Translations under genes and position numbers: made by a program
Origin: Podospora pseudocomata
Lineage: Eukaryota; Ascomycota; Sordariomycetes; Sordariales; Podosporaceae
Assembly (NCBI RefSeq): GCF_035222375.1
Contig: NC_085889.1
Location: 248,001 to 312,000 of the forward strand
DNA length: 64,000 nucleotides
Reading direction: 5' to 3'
The notes under the pieces: generated by a model
What the model saw: the letters and a program-made list of their open reading frames with translations, nothing else
What the model was told of the DNA's origin: nothing
The model's database searches: none
Shown: in pieces, positions 1-11,353 of the stretch
Layout of the letters: the number at the start of each line of letters is the position of its first letter
Numbering within the stretch: the first letter of the stretch is position 1

Positions 1-1073
1 GAGGAAAGGAGGGCAGATACGGCGCACCTCAACCGCCAAACCGGGCCAAAATACGGCAAACATGCAGGCTGTCAGCCCTCCTCTCTGTATGTGTGGCTTC
101 CAGATATCGCTCACGAGCAGGGCCCCACACCACCACCACCACCCTCTTGTTTACCAATGGCACGTTGACCAGCGTCTGCATGGCAGCTTCTCTTGCAGAT
201 GGCTGGATGCTGTCGTCAGGCCTTGTTTTTTTCCGACCCCAACGGTCTCGTTGAACTTTGGCCAGAGGGCTATGCAGGGCTTCACACCACTCTTGGCAGA
301 AGGAAGGGAGGGGGGGGCGGTTACGACGAGCCGAGGACAGGCAGTTTTACGTGATGACGACAAATGAATCTCATGTCCAGTTTTCTGCTTTTTACACATT
401 TTTTCTCTCTTCAAGCCTGGCTGGCTGTCTGTCTTGGCGCATGGTGGGAGTGGAAGGGGGATGTTGTTTATCACGAGTACATTTGGGCGGAAGAACATTT
501 TGTCATTTTTGTCATTTGATCAAGCATTTACCATCACGTACATTTTGTTCTTGGCAGCATTGATGGGGAAAAGCGTGAGGATCGATACCAGGGGCGAATG
601 AGATAGGTGTTGTCAGTGGCTGGGTTGTATATCGTACATACGGTTGGTCTTTTATCTCTTATTACGAAGAGTTCAAAAAGTAATTCATGATCCACTGTTC
701 TATCATCACTTCGGAAAAGAAGAAGCGGAAACAGGAGGATTTGTGAGGGGCCCACTTTGGAACTTTTCAGGGGTCCAGAAGAGGTGGTGCCGAGAGGGGG
801 CCGCTAAACCTTACCAGGCGCCGCCGCCGCTGTCCGCCGCTTTGGGGCTGTCAGTTTTGCGGCCTGCCCCGCATTTTTCCCTTTAGTGAACGAACTGACG
901 ACTGCGGGGCAGAAAAATCCACGATCGATCCACCCGAAACCACTATCTACCAATATAGCAACAAGCCACATCGATACAGCAATCACGATCACACGCCGAA
1001 TTGGTCTTTGTTGTCATAAAAATAACTTTGTGCCGCATCAACTAAATATATCGACAACAGAAAGCGACGACAC
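1..1073. other. Intergenic, upstream of YVH1
   Basis: I find no gene here. Open frames are short, overlap on both strands and show no domain pattern. The last few hundred bases are presumably the YVH1 promoter and 5' leader. The left part may be the 3' region of a gene outside the window. Confidence 0.5.
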
Positions 1074-1135
1074 ATGGCCCTGAACAGGATAAACGGCTCG
1101 GAAGAGCTGTTTGTGGGAGGGTAAACCTTTCCTTT

Positions 1136-1183
<48 letters not shown>

Positions 1184-2313
1184 TGTATGTTTGGAATTCA
1201 CAGACTGACGTTCTCGGCCTCGACAGCATCTTCGGCGTCACACGCCCCCGCGTCATCACCGAGCACAAAATCACCCACGTCCTCTCCGTCATCAAATACT
1301 CGCTCGACAGCCTCCAAAATGAAGCCTACCGATCTCTGCAGCACATGTCCATCGACATTGACGACATGGACGACCAGGATATCCTGGTGCATCTGCCCAA
1401 GATGGTGAGGTTTATCCAGCGGGGGTTATACGGACATGACTACACCGAGGAGAAGCAGCAACAACAACAAGAACAACAACAGCAACAACAAGAAGAAGAA
1501 GAAGCGGCAAAGGGAGCGGTGCTGGTTCACTGCGCCATGGGGAAATCCAGGTCTGTCACGGCCATAGTGGCGTATTTGTTATGGAAACATCCACATCGGT
1601 TTGGGCTTGGGAAGGGGGCGGTTGATGCCAAGGAGGCGGTCGCAAAGGCGGTGCAGTGGGTGAGGGGGACGCGGCCGATTGCTGAGCCGAACAAGGGGTT
1701 TATGGAGCAGTTGGAGCTGTGGGTTGAGATGGGGTGTCCGGCCGGGAGTGATGATGCGGTGGAGAAGGAGGTCAAGTATCAGAGGTGGTTGTATAAGAAG
1801 GAGGTGGAGACGGCCGCGGCGGTGGGGAGGGCGCCGGATTGGATCCGGTTTGAGGACGAGGAGGCTGAAAAGGAGCAACAGAAACAAGACGAAGAGGGAG
1901 GAGGGGGGGCGTTTGAATTGAGGTGTAAGAAGTGTCGGAGGAGGCTGGCGACGGAGCCGTTTGTTGTGCCGCATCAAGGCAGGGGGAATAAGGCCAAGGA
2001 GGACTGCCCGCACTACTTTGTGGAGGCCTTGTCATGGATGAGGGATACACTTGAGCTGGGGGAACTGGAAGGGAGGCTCAACTGCCCGCATCCAAAGTGC
2101 GGGTCATCAGTGGGGAGGTATTCCTGGAGGGGTTTCAAGTGCAGCTGCGGGGATTGGGTAGCCCCGGCCTTTTCCCTGCAGCAGAGCAAGGTTGACAAGG
2201 TCGCCGTGATGGGCGCAGGGAAGAATGGCACGGCCGGAGCGAACGAGATGGCGAGCCGGATGGCTGCGCTGGGAATACGGATGCCTCCGGGGCAGAGGGC
2301 AGAGAACCTTTGA
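1074..2313 (+). CDS. YVH1: Dual-specificity protein phosphatase Yvh1 (DUSP12-like)
   Basis: The model has two exons, 1074-1120 and 1227-2313, giving 377 aa. The ATG at 1074 opens with MALNRINGSEELFVGG, the usual start of this family, and splicing restores the frame into IFGVTRPRVITEHKITHVLS. The intron has GT at 1121, a CTGAC branch site near 1205 and CAG at 1226, and contains a TC/TG microsatellite. The catalytic P-loop HCAMGKSRS has its cysteine near residue 118. The C-terminal third carries the Cys-rich zinc-binding module (RCKKC, NCPHPKC, FKCSC), which in yeast Yvh1 is the part needed to release Mrt4 from pre-60S ribosomes. A Q/E-rich insert at about residues 91-111 lies directly before the P-loop and is unusual. 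The domain order and length fit Yvh1 well. The upstream extension of the second-exon frame through the microsatellite is not coding. Confidence 0.93.
1138..1186 (+). repeat. (TC)n(TG)n compound microsatellite in YVH1 intron
   Basis: A run of TC dinucleotides passes directly into TG dinucleotides between the 5' splice site and the branch region of the single YVH1 intron. It makes up most of the pyrimidine-rich tract of the intron. Confidence 0.9.
1450..1512 (+). repeat. CAA/CAG/GAA coding repeat in YVH1
   Basis: A trinucleotide-type repeat encodes a mixed run of glutamine and then glutamate inside the phosphatase domain, just before the HCxxGxSR loop. It is in frame and free of stops. Confidence 0.85.
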
Positions 2314-5300
2314 GAATCTCCTCTGATCTAGTTACCTCCCACCAGGTCAAGGCACACCGCCAAGCACATCATCGCACCACAAAATCCGCAGTTCGGATGA
2401 TCCGAGGGATATGTTGCAATTTTGGTAGTGCGAGACGGCATGCACGGGTGGCAGGTGAACAAACACACATGCACACAGACACACACACACACATTGTCCG
2501 ACCCGTGGGTAAGTGCACCAGCTGAGTCTATTGTGACGGTAGACGATATCTGTTTCAGTAGACGAGCATTTGCCGTGGGGGGAACGAGGCACTGGTGTAA
2601 CCGAGTTCATTGTGGAAGAGGGTGCAGTGGTGATGTGGAAGAAAGGGGTTGATATCATGTAGGGGGTTGCATTTGATGGTCTGTGTTGACCACCTTGCAT
2701 GTGCTGTTTCCTCTGGTTCTTCTCACTCGGGATAGGAGCGGAGCGGCACTCCAGAAATATTGAACCAGCCTGTTTGAATTTCGCAGTATAGCCTTCACAG
2801 CCTTGGTTCTAGGCAGATGGCCAACTTTGCGGCTCTGCTGCTCATGATGGAGAGCCAAGCCTGGTTTGGTAAAGCAGGGTCATGGCATTTTCGTCATGGC
2901 GTCGTCACTTGTAAGCCGCTCGCATTGCATGATCATGGTCCCCTTGCTTCTTGTTGCTTGTCTGCTTCATCTCCAGAATCGAGTCAGCTCGTCGTATGTT
3001 TGCCTTATGCACACCACCGCTCACCACGCAACGGTCATCCGATCTCAGTCAGAATGGTTGCTGACGGAAAACAAGTGCTGGCTTCCCGCGCCGGGTAGGC
3101 GGGTTCACGGTTCAACATGTCAGCCCAGATCACGTTTCCTCCCGAGCATGTCGCCATTTTGATTGAGTGAACCTTACCGGTCCGAGGTTTCCACACCTGT
3201 TATCTCATATGCATGACAACTCGGATCTTTCTTGGTTTCTATGACGACTTCTTGTTCTTTTGGCTCCCGCCGATCACCCATCACCCATTCACCTCGGTAC
3301 CCGTCCCACCCGTTCATCCTCTTTCATGATAATACCCTAGAACAAAAGGAAAAGGGGTGGGTGAGACTGATCATAGCCGTTGCGGTTTGAGGTGCGTGGG
3401 GAAGAAAAAAAAAAAAAAGGCCTGTCGTTGATACCACCTGATCATAATAGAAGATGACAAGTCACATTTTGGCAACGGAGATGCAAGATATTGTGTGATG
3501 TGAGAGGGGGAGGTGGGCAAAGAGCAAGGTTTGATGAAATCGATCGAGGGTAAGCGCTAGGCTGCTTCAAGACCAGAAGCCATGAACCAGCTGATGACCT
3601 GGGTTGCCGGCAGCAGTAGCAGCAGCAGAGATAATGTAAGAAGCAGATATTTCCATCCCTACAGGGTGGAATATATGTGATGTATGTACCTGCCTAGACA
3701 AGGAGTTTGGGTTCTAGAATTCATCAAGATCCCTGACCCTGACCTTTATCCCCCCCCGCCCCCCCTCCCTGCGCGCCCTTGGATAAAGTCGTTAGTTTTG
3801 GGGCTTTGTACCACCACACCATCACCACTTCCTCCCTCTTCATGCACAGTTCTTCAGTTTCACATATACCTAGAATCAGCCAAGAGACCGGCCCGGGATT
3901 TGTTTTGTTGAATGCGACGGCAACACACAATCAGCTTTCGGATAGATAGCTAGCACGGCACGAGATTAAACAAGAAGAAAAGATGTACATACGTTGGGAT
4001 TTGGTGAGTAAGTACCAACCTACCTTGGGCCAGGGTCAGCGTAAGACGGTGGTTGTATAAGCCGTTTTATATGGGGCAAAAAGCACGCTAGGTAGCAGCC
4101 TCTCTCATCGATCAGTGAGGAAAATGAAGCTCCTCGGTCCGGGTTTCTGGTTAATAGGTTAGATGATCCCTTGAATATGCGCATTTTCGAGCTTCCTTAC
4201 CACTGACCGAGTAACTCTCACAAGATGGCCTCTTGCTTTCCCCCCCCCCCCCCCCCTCCCCAAAAAAAAAAAAAAAAACCACTCCCCCAGATGCAGGTGA
4301 AGGTCGTCTTTCTTGGCGTAGGATTTCCAATACATGTCATGTTGTACTCCCACATCCACCCCCCGGTCCGTTTATCGCGGCGTCATGCCGTTGGTCCTGC
4401 ACGCTGCACAAAATATATGGGAGGAAAAATGTCGCTTCTGCCTTCCTACTTGCTGCACTGAACGGAAGGATGTTCCGCTCCCGTGGTCCTCCATGCCTCA
4501 AACCTCCCGCCCCGTCGTCGATCGTACCCCCCGCCCTCCCCAGTTCGACGCAGCTTTGATCCTGTGCTTCTCTGACTAGGTAGGTAGATCAACAACCGTC
4601 TGACATGGCATTAATACCTAACCTACTAGTGATCTTCCTCCAGCTCGGGTATGCCTTGGGAGGGAACCATGTAGGAGCAATGCGACGATTTCATACCGTT
4701 TCAACCGACCAGTGATAACCACCTTCTTCCCACCCCAGTCTCCACCGTCCACAAGGCCCCGCGATCGTCCCAGGCAAGGTGACGGCACAGCCCGTTTAGC
4801 TAGCTCTTTTTTCTTTCTGTGGAACCGAATGCTACTGTCGTAGGATCTGTGGTGATGATGGAGGGGAGGAAGAAGAAGCAGGCCAACGGCGCAGCAGCAA
4901 CTTGACTCAGCAAAGAGAAACCCCACGTCCAAGGAAACATGAAAAAGGCGGAGGGGCACGGCAAAGTATACTATTTGCATATAAGCAGGGGGAAAAGAAA
5001 AATCCAGAGAAGACTGGGGGATCGCCAACAGGGTTACCCAAAACTCGGCAGAAACCACCAATTCTCCCCAGGATGGCCCCCAACAAGAATGCCAGTCAGT
5101 CAGTGCCTGAACCTTTTCGTTCCTGTCTTTGTTGCTCTCGTCTCGGTCCCCAAGAGGCCTGCGAGAGAAGAACCTCGCATTCGGCCCCTACGCGATGGTG
5201 TAAAAAGGGCTGAACCGCTCGCACAAGTGCCATGGGACAGGGTATTCGGTGTATATGTATGTTGCGTGGTTGGTGGTTCGAGAAAAACGTCTCGATTTTA

Positions 5301-5872
5301 TCCGTGTAACCCTAACCCATCAACTCTCTGCATGCTCCTCGCTGTTGGCACCCCCCCTACTCTCTACTCGCCCTGTGCAGCAAACCCTGGCATTCTTTTG
5401 CCTGCCCTATCCTGCCCTATCCTGCCCTACGAAGGAGGGCTGCATTAGCTCACACACCCCACCTGCTTGGATGGCTGCACGACCCCAAAAACGGTGTGCG
5501 GGATATGAGTTGCAGCAGCAACAACTGCCAACAACAGTTAGGCAAACGGTGGTGGCCTCTTTCTTTTGCTGCGCCGCAGGGCACTCGGTTCGGTAACCTT
5601 TTTCTTCTCTCAAAACCCCTGCTTGCCCCCCTCCTCTTTGCCGAGTGGGAATTGTTACCCTTCTGGGAACCACGTCTCTGAGTGGTCCAGGAGTGCGAAC
5701 TTGAATCCATCATCCAGCACCGTTTTCTCCGTGCAACAGTGAACCAAGATTTGTGGTTGTGGTTGAGGTGGATATCGCCGGCCCTGAAGATACACAGACA
5801 CCTACATGTGTAGGACGATGATCATCTCTTGCATATTCGCCGTCGGAGATTGCAGCGGACCAAGCAGCAATA
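2314..5872. other. 3.5 kb convergent intergenic region
   Basis: The stop codons of YVH1 (+) and VFA1 (-) face each other across this region. I see no credible gene: the frames are short, overlap on both strands and lack motifs. It holds low-complexity tracts: CA repeats near 2476-2493, an A-run near 3404, C-rich DNA at 3750-3770, a C-run joined to an A-run at 4241-4277, and a tandem TGCCCTATCC repeat near 5402-5430. A telomere-like TAACCCTAACCC lies at 5307-5318. Long 3' UTRs or a non-coding transcript are possible. Confidence 0.5.
4241..4277. repeat. Homopolymer C-run followed by A-run
   Basis: A run of roughly 20 C, a short CTCCCC link, and a run of about 18 A. It is intergenic with no coding role seen. 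The run lengths may be unreliable in an assembly. Confidence 0.8.
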
Positions 5873-6584
5873 TCAAGGCAAGTTCTTGGGCACCGAAGGG
5901 AAATAGTTTGGATCGCGCAGTCTTTCTCGGTTCCGTTTGGCGATCTCGGCTTGCCTCTTCTTGAACAGCCGCTGTTGGAAAAAGGTGCTGCAGAGAACTT
6001 GGTCAGCACCCGGCCCTGTTTCGCCCAGAAAAGGTTCACGGAAGCAAAGCATGGAGGGAAACTGACGGTTTGAGTTCAAACACGCGAGGCTCTTCCTCCT
6101 CGGCTGGTGAAACTGATGTCTCCTCTTTTTTCTGCAAGACCGTTAGCACAGGCACACGACACGACACCGCCAGGGGGAGGAGGGAGGAGGAGGCGGGAGA
6201 GTCGGCGGATCTAACCGTTGCTGCCGCCTTGTCCTTGTCCTTGTCATCTGTCTTTTTGGTGTCATCCTTCTCGTCCTTGTCGTCCTTGTCCTCCTTGTCC
6301 TCCTTTTTCGCTGCCTTTTCCTTCTTCTTCTGTTTCTCTTCGTACTCCTTCTTCACCCGCTCAATTTCGTCTTCCAGCTCCTTCTTCTTGCGCGCTTCGA
6401 TGGCGGCATGGTCGATCTTGGGGGTGCAGAAGCCTGTGTCTTTGAGATGAGAAGGACAGACGTAGAACCAGTCTTTGCTGTCCGATGTGATCAGGACACT
6501 GGAGCTGGGCTTGTAGCAAATCTCGCATGACTTAGCCGAGGTCTCGGCAACCTTGCGGTGTGTGTACTCGTTTGGAAACGCCAT
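5873..6584 (-). CDS. VFA1: VPS4-associated protein 1 (Vfa1)
   Basis: The model has three exons on the minus strand, 6584-6216, 6131-6067 and 5987-5873, giving 182 aa. The N-terminus has the family's cysteine motif (CEIC at residues 20-23, YVCPSHL near 42). The middle, about residues 60-125, is a highly charged K/E/D-rich predicted helix. The third exon ends in AEIAKRNRERLRDPNYFPSV, the conserved Vfa1 tail that binds the Vps4 ATPase. Introns are 84 and 79 nt; both keep the frame, and the second uses a weaker GTCAGT donor. By homology with yeast the protein acts at endosomes with Vps4 in ESCRT-III disassembly. It runs tail to head with RTT106 on the same strand and converges on YVH1. Confidence 0.9.
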
Positions 6585-6596
6585 CTTCGGGCATTC

Positions 6597-6635
<39 letters not shown>

Positions 6636-6897
6636 AGTTGTTTGTTGATGTCGTGATTCCAAATAATGCTGAGCTGTCGGCGCGACAAGCCCCCAGGCAA
6701 GGCGGCCGCGGGGTAGCTCCATCCAGCCTAAGCGTTAAAAACACCGTGTTTACACAGCACGCGGCACTGTGTTCTCGAAATGTTGTCTGCCCCTGACCAG
6801 ACGGAGGTCTTCATGAGAGATTGTCTATGTTTTTGTATGGACTCGGGTCTATCTTCATGAAACAAACGAATCTCAGGGCCAGCCAAGTATCCAACCA
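6585..6897. other. Intergenic, VFA1 leader and RTT106 3' end
   Basis: This 313-bp gap separates two minus-strand genes. It holds the VFA1 5' leader with a GA microsatellite and, on the right, the RTT106 3' end. There is no sign of another gene. Confidence 0.6.
6602..6636. repeat. (GA)n microsatellite in VFA1 5' leader
   Basis: About 14 uninterrupted GA units (TC on the VFA1 sense strand) lie just 18 bp upstream of the VFA1 ATG, so they probably fall in the 5' UTR or core promoter as a pyrimidine-rich tract. Confidence 0.85.
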
Positions 6898-8466
6898 TTA
6901 ATCCTCATCCATGCCCTCCCCATCCAAGTCATTCTCATCATCATCATCATCCTCGCCGCCTTCTGCATCTTCATCATCGTCTTCCTCTTCACTCGATGTC
7001 CCACTTCCTTCGCTTTCACCCTCACTCCCAGGATTATAATCCTCTTCGTCTTCATCTTCTTCATCCTGTAACCGCTGCTCTGCCTCCCACTGTGCCTTTT
7101 CCAGCTCTGTCATGCCCGCTGTCTGCGCATTCTCCGCCTCCCCTTTCCCGGTTCCATCAGCATCATCCTCCCCACCAGTGGTTTTATTATTCTCGGCCAG
7201 CTCCCTCTTGGCCTTGCGCTTTTCAGCCATGCTCTTATCCGCCAGACCGTGCCGTTGCACGTAATTAGCATTGATCCCCTCAAAGTCCTCTTTGTCCAGC
7301 ATGCCAAACTCAATCTCCTTCTCCACATTGCCCGACTCGTCTACGTCGAGCTCAACCACAAGGTTGAACGTCCTCGCCAGCACCGAAGTGAAGCTCAACG
7401 CCACGATCCTATCCAGTGGCAAGAACACGATCGGCTTCTTGAACCCCCACAGTATCCCCGTCGGCAAGAAGAACAGGTACCCATCTTTGCTCCCCCTGAA
7501 GGCCTTGACGTGCACCGCCTTTTCCGTGGGGCGATGGGCTTGCCTTGTTACCGAGTGGAAAAGTTTTGGGTCCGACGCAACAATGCTGCAAGAGTGGTTC
7601 CCTGCGGATTTGAGAGAAGTTGCCAGCGCCCAGTGGAACAGTGTACTGTAACTGTCCGACACGGCTTCTGCCGTCTTGGCGGAGGCGCCCCCGATCGAGC
7701 CTGGCTTTGGAGCTGCCCCGGGGACAGTGAAGACGAACGGTTCGAGAGCGGTTGGACTCGTCGGCGCAGCACCCGCGGCGGGTTTGGCCGTTCGAGTAGG
7801 AAGGTAGCTGTTGCGGGGGAGGACGACGTAGTTGTGTTGAACTGTAGACTTTTCGGGGACTGGGAGATAGAAGATGTGCTCTGTACGGCGGTGAAAATCA
7901 CAAAAATCAGTAATTGCCCAGCAAAGACAGACCGAGGACAGAGAACGCAACGTACCAATCTCCTTCCATGGGTACACGATCCCCTGCACAGGCGTAGAGC
8001 TGCCGGACACCCTTGCGTACAAAAAGTTCTTGGTGAAGCACACATCGTACTTTTTGCGCTGTGGCGCCGATGCGGAAATATCCCTGACCTCGAGCAGCAC
8101 CTGTTCTGAGGTAGCTGCGTCAAGACTTACACCTCCTCCCGCCGTACTCCCGTTCGACTGTGTCTGTTGCGACGGCTGTACTTGTGCGATATCGACCCGT
8201 CTTCGTTTGGCGGCCGGGCCGTCGTCGTCTTGTGTAGAGCCATGGTCGGAGGCCGTGGCAATGCGCTCGTATACAAAGCTGGCGATCTCGTTGAACAGTC
8301 CGACACGCGCTGGAGTGTCTGGTGTTTTGCTCGTCAGTATTCTCCCTGGGCCGACATCACGGGGTGCACGACATGGCATACCAGCGGCTTCCTGGATGCC
8401 CGCGAGGATGTCTGGTCGCGTTTGGAAGACTGATTGGAGAGTCTCAACATTGAGCTTTGCCGGCAT
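6898..8466 (-). CDS. RTT106: Histone chaperone Rtt106
   Basis: The model has three minus-strand exons, 8466-8382, 8318-7956 and 7880-6898, giving 476 aa. The two introns (63 and 75 nt) have good signals, including an ACTGACG branch in the first. The start is the ATG of MPAKLNVETLQ; an in-frame TTG nine bases upstream is not needed. The central double PH-like region shows the family hallmarks GYLFFLPTGILWGFKKPIVF and SVLARTFNLVVEL. The C-terminus (last 60 residues or so) is an acidic D/E tail, as in Rtt106/Pob3-type chaperones. In yeast Rtt106 binds H3-H4, favouring H3K56ac, in replication-coupled nucleosome assembly and heterochromatin silencing. Length and tail fit filamentous-fungal orthologues. 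Confidence 0.93.
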   Translation of the reverse strand: MPAKLNVETLQSVFQTRPDILAGIQEAAGMPCRAPRDVGPGRILTSKTPDTPARVGLFNEIASFVYERIATASDHGSTQDDDGPAAKRRRVDIAQVQPSQQTQSNGSTAGGGVSLDAATSEQVLLEVRDISASAPQRKKYDVCFTKNFLYARVSGSSTPVQGIVYPWKEIGTLRSLSSVCLCWAITDFCDFHRRTEHIFYLPVPEKSTVQHNYVVLPRNSYLPTRTAKPAAGAAPTSPTALEPFVFTVPGAAPKPGSIGGASAKTAEAVSDSYSTLFHWALATSLKSAGNHSCSIVASDPKLFHSVTRQAHRPTEKAVHVKAFRGSKDGYLFFLPTGILWGFKKPIVFLPLDRIVALSFTSVLARTFNLVVELDVDESGNVEKEIEFGMLDKEDFEGINANYVQRHGLADKSMAEKRKAKRELAENNKTTGGEDDADGTGKGEAENAQTAGMTELEKAQWEAEQRLQDEEDEDEEDYNPGSEGESEGSGTSSEEEDDDEDAEGGEDDDDDENDLDGEGMDED

Positions 8467-8837
8467 GGCGGGCAATTGGTAGTGTTTCGAGATGTGGAAG
8501 ATGTCGAATTACATGTGGTTGACTATGTGTGTTTGGAAAATGGTTGCCAGGTTGCCAGGTTGCCTTATCGTGCGTTTGGAGTCTCGAGTTTTCGTGTCTT
8601 GGACGCGTTAATTGACTTGGTTCTGCCATAATTTAGGCGCCAACATCATGTGACGTCAGTTACAAGTCCCCTAACCCTCTTTCTTTTCCATAGCCAAAAC
8701 AGAAAACAACATGTCACAGCCGTGCTTGGGATTGTCCAAGGTACCTATCAATTGTTCCGGGACAAAGTACTTTTCTCTATTTTGACTCTTTAACTCTATC
8801 TTACTCTCCCCCTTCCTGTGATTAAACTCAACCCTGG
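8467..8837. other. Intergenic, RTT106 promoter
   Basis: A 371-bp gap upstream of RTT106 and downstream of the aspartic protease gene. A CCCCTAACCCT telobox-like motif lies at 8668-8678, about 200 bp upstream of the RTT106 start, near a TGACGTCA CRE-like palindrome at 8651-8658. Confidence 0.5.
8651..8658. promoter_or_regulatory. CRE-like palindrome upstream of RTT106
   Basis: TGACGTCA is the perfect bZIP (CREB/ATF-type) site. It lies about 185 bp upstream of the RTT106 start codon. A match this short is suggestive only. Confidence 0.35.
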
Positions 8838-11211
8838 TTACTGACCTTGCACAGCACCACCAACCACCGTCACTTTTTCCTTGCCATTTCCAGGATCAAT
8901 CACCAATGTCTCCTTCGGCCCCGTGCTGACTGTCATCGCCGGCTTCATGGCCGCCGCATCTGTCGGGGAGGACCGGTCGACTCTTCCCTTCTTCCCGCGC
9001 CGTCTCAAAGTCGGGCTTACTGTTGGGATACCGCCCTGACCCAAGACAGGTTTTCCCGTCACATGCACTTTCTTGTCCTCGTCCGTCCACGTCTCGAAAT
9101 CAAGCGATGTCCAATCCTCAGTGCCAATTGTCGGCATTGATTCCATGGAAATGGGAGTGGTGGTCCAATCCCAGTCTGTGCCGGTCAAGTCGGACTCGAT
9201 GCTGACTAGGGAGGTGGAGAGGCTGTCCGTCCAGGACCAAGAATCATCCGTCGTCCAAGACCACGAATCATCTGTGGTGGTGGAGCTTTCCCAGGAGATA
9301 TCTGAGGTGCTGCTGGCGGTGTCCCAAATCATGGTGGTGGTGGTTCCCCAAGGTTCCTCGGTCCAGGGGTCGTAGCTGCTGGTGGAAGTGGGGACGGCCG
9401 AGTAGGCGCCAGTAGAGTACGAGGTGCATTTCGAGGCTGAATACGAGGAAGAAGAGCTCGAGGCTGGTGTCATCACCCAGCTTTCTGAGGAGGTCGAGGA
9501 GAGCTCCCCATGTTTCGAGTCGTCGTCGGCCGAAGAGGGCGCGTCGGACCCCTCTTCACAATCGCCGTGAAACTGGCCGATGCCATGGGTCGATATGATG
9601 TTGGTGCCACAGTTTTGGTATTGAGCAAAGTAGATTTTGTGCTCCTTCTGTCGGAAAAGAGCTTTGAGCTGCGTCAGAGGTTGTCAAGTCTCGGATGGAA
9701 TGAGGCAGACGTACCGTATACCGACCGCAGGAACGTATCTCCAAGAATGTAAAACTGATCCCAGGAAGGGACAACGCCCAGGAGACAGAGGGTTTCCTCG
9801 TTGTCACCAAACACACCTGGTTCAAGCTGGAAAATAAAGTCTCTGTAGGGCACACGGATGGTTTGGTTCCCAAAGCCGAAATCAACGCTCCCCTCGGCAT
9901 GGAGGTGGGAACAATCGACAATGGTACCGTATGTTGCATTGTCCACGGCGTCTGGGAAGAACCTTTTGATGTTTTCGAATACATGGTTTGGCACGTAAGT
10001 GAGGGTGGTGCCTGTATCGGGGAGAAAGCGTTCTTCGAAGCTGTGTTCGGTCACAGGCATGGACAGGCACGATCCGGGTTGGGTGACGCCGATGTAGGTG
10101 AGGTTGATCCAGTACCGGTAGTAACCATCCTCTTCCTGGTTGAGCTGGCTTGCCATGTCAACGCCGTGGAGGGGCCCTCTGAATTTGGCCATGTCGACAC
10201 CACCAAAGACAATCTCGCCTAGAGTGACACAATCGAACTGTTAGAATGCCGGCAACGAAAGACATGTGATGATGAAATGAGAAACCTACCATTTTCATCA
10301 TCTACGCTTCCAAGCGAGAAGCTGAAATCCTTGTCTCGAATCAGATTCTGTGAATACATGGCATCGATTATGCCGCTGTAGTTTTGGTTGTATCCCTCTC
10401 CATATGCCACTCCAAAAATGCCCGAGATCATGCCCGACGACCACGTCGCCACTCCAAACTGAACCGGCTGCCTGAGCGAGAACATTTCGTCGTCATAGTA
10501 CTCGGATGGATCTGTCTGGCTCGTCAGTGCCTGTGATGGCGGACAGTGAAAAACGACCGGCTGGATGAGGTCTCGCTCACCGTTGAAGCTGATGGCATCC
10601 TTGTAGAATTCAATGTGCGTTTCCCCGCTGCCGTACGTGATGTACTTGGATGGAAAGGTCCTGTTCATGCTGATCACAGTTTCCGACTGCTGTGGCAGAT
10701 ACATGCCCAGTGACCGGCAGAGCTTCTCGTAGGACGGATTCCAGCCAACCATGGTGCAGTGTGGACTGACCCATGTTTCGGAAGAGCCAGTATCGAAGTC
10801 GAGGGTCACGGCCTGAGCAGGCTCTCCAATCCACACTGCCTTGCTTGTTAGCATGTGCCATATCCTCTCACGAAGGCCGGACTCACTCTTGATGCCATAG
10901 GCCATCTCCTTGAATATGCTGGTCAGGTTGGCCTGGGCAAGTGTAGCTGCAGGCGGGGCGGAGGATGTTGTGCTTGTGCTGTAGTAGTCGGAGGTATATT
11001 GCGCCGGAAGGCGCTGTGCATGAGGGAACCCACGGCTTGATCTGGACTGCTGTTGACTGGGGCTTCGTTTTCTCATCGGCAAGCGAACAATGCCATTTTC
11101 GGCATCCTTGGAACGTCTAGCTCCAGACGCCGGGTCCGCCTTTGCAGCAGCGGTTGATGTTGCGGACACGAGAAGGCACAGCAGGATGCTCCAGCCTTGG
11201 GGGAAGTGCAT
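8838..11211 (-). CDS. Secreted A1-family aspartic protease with Ser/Thr/Trp-rich tail
   Basis: The model has four minus-strand exons, 11211-10887, 10835-10290, 10218-9715 and 9661-8838, giving 732 aa. The N-terminus is a signal peptide (hydrophobic core LLCLLVSATSTAAA) followed by a basic propeptide-like stretch. Both pepsin-family active-site motifs are present: DTGSS with Asp near 123, and DTGTT with Asp near 358. The C-terminal lobe motif YILGDTFLRSVY is also there. Three introns of 51, 71 and about 53 nt restore the frame. The last acceptor (AAG) is weak, and CAG seven bases earlier is an alternative. After the protease domain comes a tail of over 200 residues rich in Ser, Thr, Asp and Trp with DDSWSWT repeats. 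No clear terminal hydrophobic segment is seen, so yapsin-like GPI anchoring is not supported. It is probably extracellular or wall-associated. Confidence 0.85.
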
Positions 11212-11342
11212 GATGAGAGGGGAGACGCACAGAATGTGCGCGACAGCTGCAGAGAAGCAGGTGAATGGAGAAGCTGCTGTACTGGCAGGATGTTGTGTTC
11301 CGTGGTGAGGAGCAATGGCTGCCAGTCAAGTGCCATGATCTA

Positions 11343-11353
11343 TCATATATATG
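11343..11353 (-). promoter_or_regulatory. TATA-like element of the aspartic protease gene
   Basis: CATATATATGA lies about 130 bp upstream of the start codon of the minus-strand protease gene, a plausible TATA position. No other support. Confidence 0.35.

Noticed and set aside
8467-8475. TTG start nine bases upstream of RTT106 ATG
   Set aside because: Non-ATG initiation is not needed; the ATG at 8466 begins the family-like N-terminus.
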